DNA of 64,000 nucleotides from Selenomonas sp. TAMA-11512 (GTDB taxonomy: Bacteria > Bacillota > Negativicutes > Selenomonadales > Selenomonadaceae), in NCBI RefSeq assembly GCF_037076525.1, contig NZ_AP029018.1:558001-622000 (forward strand). Direction: 5' to 3'. Shown here one piece after another: positions 1 to 8,873 of the stretch. Numbering within the stretch: position 1 is the first letter of the stretch; each line of letters starts with the position of its first letter. The position numbers and the translations under genes were made by a program. The notes beneath the pieces are model-generated. The model did not search any database and was not told the origin of the DNA. It worked only from the letters and a program-made list of their open reading frames with translations.

Positions 1-1301
1 TCAAGATTCGTGAGGGCGTCAAGTTTACGGACGGCGAGGTCTGCGATGCGAATGCAATCCTTGCGAACTTCAACGCGCTGAACGGATTCATGGAGCGCTA
101 TAAGTGGACGTTCCTTCAGGTGCTCGATCACTTCGAGGTGCCCGATGCGCACACGTTCGTCATCAAGCTCAAGGAGCCTCGCGGCGCCATGATGACGGAG
201 CTCGGCGTCCTTCGTCCGTTTGCGATGTGCTCGCCGAAGGTCATGAAGAACGGTCTCACGAAGGACGGTATCACGGAGTATATCGGTACGGGTCCTTATA
301 AGCTTGTCGAGCACGTCACGGATGAGTATGCGGTTTTCGAGCGCAATGAAGATTACTGGGGAGAAAAGCCGGCCATCCGCAAGATCACGGTCAAGGTCAT
401 ACCGGATAACCAGACGCGCCTGATGGCTCTTGAAAAGGGCGAAATCGACCTTATCTTCGGCAAGAACATGATTGACGGTGACGCGATCAAGAAGTTCTCG
501 AATCAGAAGGGCTTCAAGACGGCGCTTTCGGAGCCTGCCTCTACGCGCGAGCTCATTCTCAATACGACGAACCCGATCCTCAACGATCTGAGTGTCCGCC
601 GCGCGCTCAACTATGCGACGAATCGACAGGCCATTTCGGAGAACATCTTCTACGGCTATGAGCCTGCCGCGGAGACGCTCTTCGCCAAGAATGTGCCGTA
701 CGCCAACATCAACGTCATGGAGTACAAGTACAATGCCGATACGGCTTCGCAGCTCCTTGAGCAGGCCGGATGGAAGGCGGGCGCGGACGGAATCCGCGAG
801 AAGAACGGGCAGAAGCTCAGCCTCAATCTCCTCTACAACGCGGACTCGGTTATGGAAAAGACCATCTCGGAGTATCTCCAGGCGGAGTATGCAAAGCTCG
901 GCATTCAGCTCAACATCGCCGGACAGGAGGAGCAGTCCTATCGTGACAACATGAAGGCCGGACATTTTGACATCATTTTCAACATCGTTTGGGGTATGCC
1001 TTACGATCCGATGTCCTCGCTTGCCGGCATGACGGAGCCTGTCTACGGTGACTATGCCGCACAGCAGGGGATCCCGACAAAGGCTGAAATTGACCGCAAC
1101 ATCCTCATGGCGAACAAGGATACGACCGATGCCGCTCGCCAGGAGCACTACAGCTATGTGCTGAATCAGTTTGCGGAGCAGGCTGCCTATATCCCCATCA
1201 CGTATGAGGTCAATAAGGCGATCTATCGTGAAGGTCTCGAGGGTGTTCAGTTCACGTCTTCGCAGTATGAGGTTCCCTTCTGGCTCATGAGCTGGAAGTA
1301 A
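1..1301 (+). CDS. nikA: Nickel/peptide ABC transporter substrate-binding protein, 5' truncated
   Basis: Family 5 solute-binding protein that would capture nickel (probably as a chelate) or a small peptide outside the membrane and hand it to the permeases encoded next. The reading frame is open from base 3, so the start and signal peptide lie outside the window; about 432 residues are visible. Seen: the family segment GTGPYKL and, late in the protein, WGMPYDP, which resembles the WGxPYDP block of NikA-type proteins. It is followed by permease and ATPase genes in nikABCDE order. Assignment to nickel rather than oligopeptide is inference from that motif and gene order; the metal-site residues were not checked by alignment. 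Confidence 0.8.
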   Translation, partial: KIREGVKFTDGEVCDANAILANFNALNGFMERYKWTFLQVLDHFEVPDAHTFVIKLKEPRGAMMTELGVLRPFAMCSPKVMKNGLTKDGITEYIGTGPYKLVEHVTDEYAVFERNEDYWGEKPAIRKITVKVIPDNQTRLMALEKGEIDLIFGKNMIDGDAIKKFSNQKGFKTALSEPASTRELILNTTNPILNDLSVRRALNYATNRQAISENIFYGYEPAAETLFAKNVPYANINVMEYKYNADTASQLLEQAGWKAGADGIREKNGQKLSLNLLYNADSVMEKTISEYLQAEYAKLGIQLNIAGQEEQSYRDNMKAGHFDIIFNIVWGMPYDPMSSLAGMTEPVYGDYAAQQGIPTKAEIDRNILMANKDTTDAARQEHYSYVLNQFAEQAAYIPITYEVNKAIYREGLEGVQFTSSQYEVPFWLMSWK

Positions 1302-1328
1302 AGGAAACCTAACCGTTCTTGGATAGGG

Positions 1329-1358
1329 AGGGCTGTCGCAGAAAGCGGCAGTCCTTTT
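1329..1358 (+). terminator. Hairpin terminator/attenuator between nikA and nikB
   Basis: An 11-bp stem (1329-1339 with 1345-1355, including G-U pairs) with an AGAAA loop is followed by a short T run. Its place inside the operon suggests partial termination, giving more binding protein than permease, as is common in ABC uptake operons. Confidence 0.6.
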
Positions 1359-1417
1359 CCTGTGTTCTGTGAACATACCCTAGCATGAATAGAGGACGGA
1401 TTCTTTTTATCGTGTTG

Positions 1418-1423
1418 TATAAT
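1418..1423 (+). promoter_or_regulatory. Possible -10 box before nikB
   Basis: TATAAT lies 15 bases before the nikB start and after the hairpin that follows nikA. No good -35 is visible at the usual spacing, so a separate nikB promoter is only a possibility. Confidence 0.25.
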
Positions 1424-1437
1424 GAGTGGTGTGATTT

Positions 1438-2376
1438 ATGAAACAGTATATCATTCGGCGAATCCTGCTGACGATTCCGCTTCTCTTTGCGATCTCGTTT
1501 GTCTGCTTCGCCCTCATCAGTCTGATTCCATCCGATCCCGCGGAGGTGGCGCTGCGCGTTCGCCAGATTCCCGTCATCAGTGACGAGATGATCGCACAGA
1601 CGCGGGCGGAGCTCGGTCTCGATCAGCCGTACCTCATCCGCTATTTCACGTGGGTGTGGAACGTCCTCCATGGGGATTTCGGCTTCAGCTATGTCAATCC
1701 TCTGCGCAATGTCGCGGATGAATTGCTGCGCTGCCTCCCGGCGACGCTGGAGCTGGCGGGCGCGTCGCTTGTCCTCGTCATCCTCATCTCGCTGCCGGTC
1801 GGCTTCCTCTGCGCGGTCTACAAGAATACGTGGATCGACAAGATCGTCCGCCTCTTTGTCTTTATGACGACGGCGATGCCTGCGTATTGGATCGGCCTTC
1901 TGCTCATGTGGCTTGTCGCCATCGAGATGAATCTCCTGCCGACGAGCGGCAACAACGGCTTTTCGTCGCTGATCCTGCCCGCCTTTACGGTGGCGCTGAC
2001 GTATATCTCGACGTATATCCGCCTGATCCGCAACAACATGCTCGAGAATATGAAGCAGGACTATGTGAAGTATGCGCGGGTGCGCGGCATTCGTCAGCGG
2101 GTCATACTCGTAAAGCACATCCTGCGCAACTCGCTGCACACGTGCTTTGTCGCCATCGGTATGAGCATACCGCAGCTCATCGCGGGTACGATTGTCGTCG
2201 AGAACGTCTTTGCGTGGCCGGGTCTCGGTACGCTCTGCATCAAGTCGATCTTCAATCGTGACTATCCCGTCATTCAGATGTACGTCCTTTTCATCGGCGT
2301 GCTGTTTGTCGTGTTCAATCTGATTTTTGACATCCTGCAGACGGTCGCCGATCCGCGTGTCAGAGAGGGGGAGTAA
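1438..2376 (+). CDS. nikB: Nickel/peptide ABC transporter permease NikB
   Basis: Inner-membrane permease of 312 residues, of the DppB/OppB/NikB family, forming the substrate channel with NikC. It begins MKQYIIRRILLTIPLLFAIS, the usual first membrane helix of this family, and has about six hydrophobic segments. The ATPase-coupling loop is visible around residues 200-215 (YVKYARVRGIRQ, the EAA-like region). It ends two bases before the nikC start, so the pair is translationally close. Length and order match Nik/Dpp operons; substrate identity rests on the whole cluster rather than on this protein. Confidence 0.85.
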   Translation: MKQYIIRRILLTIPLLFAISFVCFALISLIPSDPAEVALRVRQIPVISDEMIAQTRAELGLDQPYLIRYFTWVWNVLHGDFGFSYVNPLRNVADELLRCLPATLELAGASLVLVILISLPVGFLCAVYKNTWIDKIVRLFVFMTTAMPAYWIGLLLMWLVAIEMNLLPTSGNNGFSSLILPAFTVALTYISTYIRLIRNNMLENMKQDYVKYARVRGIRQRVILVKHILRNSLHTCFVAIGMSIPQLIAGTIVVENVFAWPGLGTLCIKSIFNRDYPVIQMYVLFIGVLFVVFNLIFDILQTVADPRVREGE

Positions 2377-2377
2377 C

Positions 2378-3202
2378 GTGCTGGACAGATTTTTACACAA
2401 TCGCACGGCGATGGGCGCGACGATTTTCCTCAGCGTCATCGTGCTTCTCGGCATCCTGGCTCCGTGGATCAGCCCGCATGACCCCTACGCGAACAACATT
2501 GCGAACAAATTCGCGGGCTTCAGCTGGGAGTATCCGCTCGGAACGGACCAGCTCGGCCGCTGCATCCTCTCGCGCATGCTGGACGGCATTCGTCCGACGC
2601 TCGGGCTCGCCGCGCTTACCATGCTGGGCACGATCGGGCTGGGCGCGTTTATGGGGCTCTGCGCCGGCTACTTCCGCGGCTGGGTGGATGAGGTCATCAT
2701 GCGTGTCATCGATGTCCTGCTCTCGTTCCCGAGCCAGATCATGGTCTTTGCGATCGTGGCGCTCTTGGGCGTCGATGTGCGCAACATCATCCTCGCGCAG
2801 GTGCTCATCAAGTGGGCGTGGTACGCGCGCATGATCCGCACCGGCGTCGTGCAGCACCGCGATAAGAACTTCATCTCGTTCAGCCGCGTCGTCGGCACGA
2901 GCAATACATTCATCCTCACGCGTCACCTGCTGCCCTCGATCGCGGCGGATCTCGCCGTGCTCGCGAGCCTTGACATCGGCTGGGCGATCATCAACATCTC
3001 GACGATGTCCTTCCTCGGTCTCGGCGTGCAGGCGCCTATTCCGGAGTGGGGCGCGATGCTCAACGAGGCGAAGAATGTTCTGACGACGAACCCCGTTCAG
3101 ATGCTCGCTCCGGGTATCTCCATCGTCGCCGTCGTCACGGCGTTTAACCTGCTCGGCGACGCCATTCGCGACGTCCTTGACCCGAAGGAGGTGCGCTCAT
3201 GA
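2378..3202 (+). CDS. nikC: Nickel/peptide ABC transporter permease NikC
   Basis: Second permease subunit, 274 residues, of the DppC/NikC family. I chose the GTG at 2378, just after the nikB stop, because a GGGGGAG ribosome-binding site precedes it. The protein then starts VLDRFLHNRTAMGATIFLSV with a first helix at about residues 12-30. The family segment PLGTDQLGRC occurs near residue 50, and the EAA-type coupling loop near residue 165 (FISFSRVVGTSN). Its stop codon overlaps the nikD start in an ATGA. About five further membrane segments are visible. Confidence 0.85.
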   Translation: MLDRFLHNRTAMGATIFLSVIVLLGILAPWISPHDPYANNIANKFAGFSWEYPLGTDQLGRCILSRMLDGIRPTLGLAALTMLGTIGLGAFMGLCAGYFRGWVDEVIMRVIDVLLSFPSQIMVFAIVALLGVDVRNIILAQVLIKWAWYARMIRTGVVQHRDKNFISFSRVVGTSNTFILTRHLLPSIAADLAVLASLDIGWAIINISTMSFLGLGVQAPIPEWGAMLNEAKNVLTTNPVQMLAPGISIVAVVTAFNLLGDAIRDVLDPKEVRS

Positions 3203-4035
3203 GTGAAGGCGTAAAAAACGTCATTGAGGTCAAGCATCTCAAAGCTGTCGTGCGCGAGGAAGGCGTGGAAACAACGCTGCTTCACGACAGCAGCTTCGTC
3301 GTTCGCGAGGGCGAGTGCCTCGGTATCCTCGGCGAATCGGGCAGCGGCAAGAGTCTCACGATGCAAGCATTTATGGGGCTTCTCGACGAGCACTTCACGG
3401 TCACGGGCGAGGTGCTCTTTGAGGGGAAGGATCTCCTGAAGGAATCGGGGGAAAGTCTGCGCCTTCTTCGAGGCTCCAAGCTCGCCATGGTCATGCAGAA
3501 CCCGATGACGTCCTTTGATCCGCTCATACGCATTGAAGAGCAGGTCGTCGAGACATTCGTCGAGCACACGACTTGGACGCGCTCGGAGATCGTGAAGCGC
3601 ACGCTGGTGCTCTTTGAGAGGCTGCAGATACGGGACCCGGCGGAGACGCTGAAAAAGTATCCGCATCAGCTCTCCGGCGGCATGCTCCAGCGCATCATGA
3701 TCGGCATCGCCCTGATGCTGGAGCCGCGCCTCTTGATCGCGGATGAGCCGACGACGGCACTTGACGCGCTGACGCAGTTCGAGGTCTTGAAGGCGTTCCG
3801 TGAAGTCAAAGAGAGCGGCACCGCGATGGTCTTCATCACACATGACCTGGGCGTGGCGAACTACATTTCCGACCGAATCCTCGTCATGAATCAGGGGCGC
3901 ATCGTCGATACGGGGACGTTCCGTGAGATTGTGGACAACGCAAAAGACCCCTATACGCGGCTTTTGATTGAAAAGAAAACGGCGGTCATGCGCCGCTATG
4001 AGGCGGTTATGAAGGGGGGTGCCGCGAGTGCTTGA
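3199..4035 (+). CDS. nikD: ABC transporter ATP-binding protein NikD
   Basis: Cytoplasmic ATPase that powers the NikBC permeases; 278 residues. All ABC motifs are seen: Walker A GESGSGKS (near residue 49), Q-loop in MVMQNPMTSFDP, signature LSGGMLQR, Walker B LLIADEPTTALD and the H-loop ITHD. The start overlaps the nikC stop by ATGA and the end overlaps nikE by 8 bases, so the five genes are one translationally coupled operon. Closest family is the NikD/DppD/OppD group; it cannot be told from DppD by motif alone. Confidence 0.85.
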   Translation: MSEGVKNVIEVKHLKAVVREEGVETTLLHDSSFVVREGECLGILGESGSGKSLTMQAFMGLLDEHFTVTGEVLFEGKDLLKESGESLRLLRGSKLAMVMQNPMTSFDPLIRIEEQVVETFVEHTTWTRSEIVKRTLVLFERLQIRDPAETLKKYPHQLSGGMLQRIMIGIALMLEPRLLIADEPTTALDALTQFEVLKAFREVKESGTAMVFITHDLGVANYISDRILVMNQGRIVDTGTFREIVDNAKDPYTRLLIEKKTAVMRRYEAVMKGGAASA

Positions 4036-4819
4036 ACTGAACGATATCGTTGTGAGCTTCAAGAAAGAAGTGCAGAAGAAGATCTTCGGAACGGAGAGAA
4101 AGACGGTGCTGCACGGCATCAGCCTCGCCGTCCGAAAGGGCGAGTGCCTCGGCATCCTCGGTGAGTCGGGCAGCGGCAAGTCCACGACGGGGCGCGTGCT
4201 CGCCGGTCTCCTGAAGCCGGATTCGGGGACGGTCAGGATCGAGGGGCAGGATGTCTACGCGAGCCGCAAGGGACGTGACCACCTGAAGGATCGACTTTCC
4301 ATCGTCTTTCAGGACTATACGACGAGCGCGAATCCCCGCTTTACCATCCGCCAGGTCATCGCCGAGGGCATTGCCGTCGGGGAGCGGAAGACGGGCGAGA
4401 GCGTGAACCGCGCGGAGGAGACGGTACGTCTCCTGGAGCTCGTCGGTCTCAATGCCGACTTTGCGAAGCGCTTTCCGCATGAGCTGTCGGGCGGGCAGCT
4501 GCAGCGCGTCTGCATCGCGCGCGCGATTGCCTGCAAGAGCGAGATCATCCTGTTTGATGAGGCGGTCTCTTCGCTCGATGCGCACACGCAGGTGCAGATC
4601 ATGGATCTCCTGCTTGAGCTCAAGGAGAAGCTCGGTCTGACGTATATCTTCATTACGCACGATCTGACTTCGATCACCTACTTCTGCAGCCGCGTCATCT
4701 TCCTGAAGGACGGTGTCGTCGTGGCGGATTCGCCTGTCCGGGAGCTGTCGAATCTCGACGTTCCGTACGCGAAGGAGCTGCTCGGTGCGGTGCTCGACTT
4801 CAACGAGGAGAGCGTGTAA
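4028..4819 (+). CDS. nikE: ABC transporter ATP-binding protein NikE
   Basis: Second ATPase subunit, about 263 residues. GTG codons at 4019 and 4028 are both possible. I prefer 4028 because AAGGGGGG at 4011-4018 is then at normal spacing and the product starts MLELNDIVVSF like relatives. Motifs: Walker A GESGSGKST, signature LSGGQLQRV, Walker B IILFDEAVSSLD and H-loop ITHD. It is the last gene before a strong terminator. It lacks the long C-terminal oligopeptide-transporter extension typical of OppF, which mildly favours NikE. Confidence 0.83.
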   Translation: MLELNDIVVSFKKEVQKKIFGTERKTVLHGISLAVRKGECLGILGESGSGKSTTGRVLAGLLKPDSGTVRIEGQDVYASRKGRDHLKDRLSIVFQDYTTSANPRFTIRQVIAEGIAVGERKTGESVNRAEETVRLLELVGLNADFAKRFPHELSGGQLQRVCIARAIACKSEIILFDEAVSSLDAHTQVQIMDLLLELKEKLGLTYIFITHDLTSITYFCSRVIFLKDGVVVADSPVRELSNLDVPYAKELLGAVLDFNEESV

Positions 4820-4840
4820 AAAATATTCATGGAATGTGGA

Positions 4841-4880
4841 AAAAGCCTGTCCCGCAAAATCGTCTGCGGGACAGGCTTTT
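4841..4880 (+). terminator. Rho-independent terminator after nikE
   Basis: A perfect 16-bp stem (4841-4856 with 4865-4880) has an 8-base loop. The stem runs from A's to T's, so it could also act on the minus strand. It ends the nik operon. Confidence 0.88.
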
Positions 4881-5042
4881 GCTGTAACTGCGGAAAGTGA
4901 CGCGAACCGTGCCGCGCTTTATGCGGATGCAAAAGCTTCCGACGGCGAAATGCAAATCATGCCGATGGTGTGTGCCGTATTGCGAAGAATATGGTACAAT
5001 AGAGTGGAAAAAGAAAACATTGGCTTTAGGGAGGGATTCGAC

Positions 5043-5798
<756 letters not shown>

Positions 5799-5931
5799 CG
5801 AATCGAACGGCAGAAGCGGCTTTATAAGGCATAGAGCGGGCTATGCGCGGAAAATGTCTGCGGAGAGAATAAAGAACGACGGAATATAGACGCGCGTCGC
5901 GTGTGTATGTATTTTGTCAACGGGAGCGGCT

Positions 5932-7098
5932 ATGAACAGGAAATATGCAATCGGGATCTGTCTGGCGGTATGCTTGATCGCTTGTCTCGGCGGGGTCTTT
6001 TTCGCGCTGTCTCGAAGCGGCGAAGAGGAGAAGACACGCGAGACGATGAAGCATCGGGAAGGGCGGGAGCTCTCCATCGACGCGAGGGCCGAAGCGATGC
6101 TGTCCGAGATGAGCGCCGCGGAGAAGATCGGTCAGCTTGTGATGATCGGCATCCGCGGCACGGAACCGGATGACGACAGCCTCTATATGCTGCATCAGTA
6201 CCATATCGGCGGGATTGTGCTCTTTGACCGAAACATCGAGTCCAAAGCGCAGATTCGAGCGTTCACGGCGGAGCTGCAAAAGCGCGCGGGAGAAAGAGTC
6301 CCGCTCTTTATCGCCGTCGATCAGGAGGGCGGCATCGTCACGCGCGGTGAAGGGGTGCTCACCGCGCCGCCGTCCGCACAGTCCATTGGAGAGAGCGGCG
6401 ATCCCGCGCTTGCCGAAGGCTGGGCAAGGAAGATCGGCGAGGAGCTGACGTCGCTCGGCATAAACGTGAATTTCGCTCCCGCCGCGGATGTGGGAACGAA
6501 GGATACGCGCTCCTACTCCGCATTGGCGGAGGATGTACGGAACTATGTGCTCGCCGCGGCGGCGGGCTATGAGGAAGCGGGCATTCTCTGCGCGCTGAAG
6601 CACTTTCCGGGCATCGGCAAGGGGCAGACGGACTCCCATGTGGATCGATCGGAGATACCGGCGGCACTCGCGGAGCTTGAAGCGGAGGATATGCTGCCCT
6701 TTATGGCGGTCCTGCGGGAGACACCGCATGACGGCTGTATGGTCATGGTGTCGCATCTCCTGTATCCGGAGCTCGACGCCGCGCATCCGGCAAGCCAGTC
6801 GCCTTACATCATGACGGAGCTTCTGCGCGAAAGATGCGGATATACGGGCATCATCATCACGGATGATGTCGAGATGGGCGCTGTGTCCCGCTATGATTCC
6901 TTCCGTGACATCGGCGTAAAGTCGATCCTTGCCGGCGCGGATATCGTGCTTGTCTGCCACGAATACGAGCATGAGACGGAGGTCTATCTCGGATTGCTGG
7001 GCGCGTATGAAGACGGCCGGCTCACGGAGAAGAGACTGGATGAAAGCGTGCGGCGAATCCTGAAGAGCAAGCTCACTCATTTGCAGCCGCCGGCATAA
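5932..7098 (+). CDS. nagZ: Beta-N-acetylhexosaminidase, NagZ-like (glycoside hydrolase family 3)
   Basis: Likely cleaves N-acetylglucosamine from muropeptides or similar glycans. 388 residues from ATG 5932 (CGGGAG upstream). A single hydrophobic segment at about residues 6-27 is a signal anchor or uncleaved signal, so the enzyme probably works outside the cytoplasm. Seen: FIAVDQEGGIVTR; KHFPGIG followed by TDSH (the catalytic His-containing loop of NagZ, with Ile in place of the usual second His of KHFPGHG); and IITDDVEMGAV with the nucleophile Asp. It follows cobB with a 133-base gap. Confidence 0.88.
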   Translation: MNRKYAIGICLAVCLIACLGGVFFALSRSGEEEKTRETMKHREGRELSIDARAEAMLSEMSAAEKIGQLVMIGIRGTEPDDDSLYMLHQYHIGGIVLFDRNIESKAQIRAFTAELQKRAGERVPLFIAVDQEGGIVTRGEGVLTAPPSAQSIGESGDPALAEGWARKIGEELTSLGINVNFAPAADVGTKDTRSYSALAEDVRNYVLAAAAGYEEAGILCALKHFPGIGKGQTDSHVDRSEIPAALAELEAEDMLPFMAVLRETPHDGCMVMVSHLLYPELDAAHPASQSPYIMTELLRERCGYTGIIITDDVEMGAVSRYDSFRDIGVKSILAGADIVLVCHEYEHETEVYLGLLGAYEDGRLTEKRLDESVRRILKSKLTHLQPPA

Positions 7099-7174
7099 CA
7101 CGGAAAAGAGATTCATCGACCTGCGGCAAACAAAATGCGGAATCGGGAAAAATACAGAATCGGGCGATTTCCTC

Positions 7175-7203
7175 TTGACAGGAAATCGTTCTTTTTTTAT
7201 ACT
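7175..7203 (+). promoter_or_regulatory. Near-consensus sigma-70 promoter of the marR operon
   Basis: TTGACA (7175-7180), a 17-base spacer and TATACT (7198-7203). Transcription should begin near 7210, just before the palindrome at 7218. Confidence 0.85.
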
Positions 7204-7217
7204 TACACATAGATTGA

Positions 7218-7229
7218 TTAGCAAGCTAA
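7218..7229 (+). promoter_or_regulatory. Putative MarR operator
   Basis: TTAGCAAGCTAA, two 5-base inverted half-sites around AA, lies between the likely transcription start and the marR ribosome-binding site. This is where an autorepressor would bind. Flanking GATTAGC and GCTAACTAA extend the symmetry slightly. Confidence 0.6.
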
Positions 7230-7243
7230 CTAACGAGGATGAA

Positions 7244-7750
7244 ATGGACAGAGACATTATGGAGCTTGGCGTATTGCCAACCCTTGAGGAACTTGAGCAA
7301 ATGCAGAAGAGGATACCGGAGCTCGTGCCGTCCGCGGTGCTTTCCATGCTGGAGGTCATGCAGGCGGTGGAGAAGATACAGCGTCAGATCAGCGATGTGC
7401 TGGAGAGGGAGTATCACGTCTCGGAGGGCAAGCTCCGCCTCCTTATCGTGCTCTATCAGACGGAGGGAACGATGAAGCCGTCGGCGCTGGCGAAGCGGAT
7501 CGGCGTTACGAAAGCGACGATCAGCGGTCTGCTGCACCGATTGGAGCGGGATATGCTCATCTCGCGGTCGGTCGCCGCGGAAGACCACCGCTCGAACGAA
7601 GTGCGGCTGACCGGGGAGGGACGATCTTTCATCGAGCGCATCATGCCGGAGCATTATCTCCGCATATCGAATCTGATGGGACGGCTGACGGAAGAGGAGC
7701 AGGAGACGCTGATGCGCCTCGCTCAAAAACTTGTTGAAAATAGGGGATAG
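7244..7750 (+). CDS. MarR-family transcriptional regulator
   Basis: Winged-helix regulator of 168 residues, started at ATG 7244 behind CGAGGAT. The promoter is upstream of this codon, which rules out longer forms. The DNA-binding part is seen as KPSALAKRIGVTKATISGLL followed by the wing AAEDHRSNEVRLT. An N-terminal helix of about 40 residues precedes it. It overlaps no gene but is followed after four bases by the exporter genes, so it most likely represses its own operon and is released by a compound the exporter pumps out. The ligand is unknown. Confidence 0.85.
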   Translation: MDRDIMELGVLPTLEELEQMQKRIPELVPSAVLSMLEVMQAVEKIQRQISDVLEREYHVSEGKLRLLIVLYQTEGTMKPSALAKRIGVTKATISGLLHRLERDMLISRSVAAEDHRSNEVRLTGEGRSFIERIMPEHYLRISNLMGRLTEEEQETLMRLAQKLVENRG

Positions 7751-7754
7751 AATC

Positions 7755-8873
7755 ATGCAGCTAAAGGGAATTCAGGGAAAGGGCACACGTCTGGGGATCG
7801 GCTTCATCGCCGTTCTCATCATCACGGGCATACTCCTCATGTATACGGGGAACGATGCCGTTATTCTGGGGATGGAGAAGAAGGAGGGCATCCTCAACGC
7901 CGAAGAGGTCAAAGTCTCCTTTGACTCGGTCTCGGGACGACTCGTCGAAGAGGCGGTCGAGGAAGCGCAGGAGGTCAGGAAGGGGGATGTGCTGCTCGTC
8001 CTTGACAGTACGGATGTCGACCTGACCATCGAGAGACTCGAGGCGCAGATTCGCCAGCTCGACGCCCAGATTGCCTCGATGGGAGGGATCATCGATATTG
8101 GCCGCGCCCGCACGGATACGACGGAGATCAGCACGAGGCGCCAGATCGACCAGCAAAAGGCGATCGTCAACAGCGCGCTTGCGACGCTCCATCAGCGTGA
8201 GCTCGACTACAGCCGCATGGCGCAGCTTCGCGCGGAGGATGTCATCTCACAGTCGGAGCTCGACGCGGCGCAGACAAATCTGGATGTCGCGAGGGCCGGC
8301 TACCGTCAGGCACAGGAGGGCTTGTCCCAGCTCTACGGAGGCGCTGTTGAGACAGGCAATACGGATACCCTCAGTCTGCCCGCCATTACGAATGCGCGCA
8401 GCGAAGTCGAAAATCAAAAGAACGATCTTGCCGGGCTCATCGCCAGTCGGGAAGCGCTTGCCGTCCAGCTCAAAGAAGCGAAGGTTGCCAAGGAGCGCTT
8501 GACATTGCGCGCGCCCGAGGACGGACGCATCCTCAAGATACTCGCCAAGGCGGGCGAGATGGTCACACCCTCGACACCCGTCCTGTTGATGGAATCAACG
8601 CGCACATACTATGACCTCTACCTTTCCGAGGAGCAGGTCGCCGACCTCTCAGAGGGCATGCGTGTCACGGGCACGACCGTGGCAGGCAAGCGTGCCGTCG
8701 AGGGGACGGTGCGCCTCATCACAAAGGCGCCCGGCTTCGCCGACCTGAAGAACTCGCGCGAAAAGGGCCAAGCGGATCTCTCCGCCTTTCAGGTGCGTAT
8801 CTATACCGACCCTGCGGACAGAGTCAAGACCGGCATGACGATAGGAGTGAACGTACATGATGGCTTCCGTTAA
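7755..8873 (+). CDS. HlyD/EmrA-family membrane fusion protein
   Basis: Periplasmic adaptor of 372 residues linking an inner-membrane exporter to the outer membrane. Seen: one membrane helix at about residues 12-32; a first lipoyl half (VSFDSVSGRLVEEAVEEA); a coiled-coil region of about residues 90-260 rich in Gln, Ala and Glu; a second lipoyl half (LRAPEDGRILKILAKAGEMV); and a beta-barrel domain. It follows marR directly and its end overlaps the permease gene by 17 bases, so the two are translated together. Confidence 0.85.
   Translation: MQLKGIQGKGTRLGIGFIAVLIITGILLMYTGNDAVILGMEKKEGILNAEEVKVSFDSVSGRLVEEAVEEAQEVRKGDVLLVLDSTDVDLTIERLEAQIRQLDAQIASMGGIIDIGRARTDTTEISTRRQIDQQKAIVNSALATLHQRELDYSRMAQLRAEDVISQSELDAAQTNLDVARAGYRQAQEGLSQLYGGAVETGNTDTLSLPAITNARSEVENQKNDLAGLIASREALAVQLKEAKVAKERLTLRAPEDGRILKILAKAGEMVTPSTPVLLMESTRTYYDLYLSEEQVADLSEGMRVTGTTVAGKRAVEGTVRLITKAPGFADLKNSREKGQADLSAFQVRIYTDPADRVKTGMTIGVNVHDGFR

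Noticed and set aside
1309-2454. Long minus-strand open frame opposite nikB
   Set aside because: Arg/Asp/His-rich translation with no domain. It mirrors nikB's G+C-rich codons and lies across two clear plus-strand genes.
4713-5042. N-terminal extension of the CobB sirtuin back to 4713
   Set aside because: It would run through the end of nikE and the terminator; GTG 5043 has a good ribosome-binding site and family-like start.
5917-7359. 480-codon minus-strand frame opposite nagZ and marR
   Set aside because: It would cross the marR promoter and operator and has no family signature.
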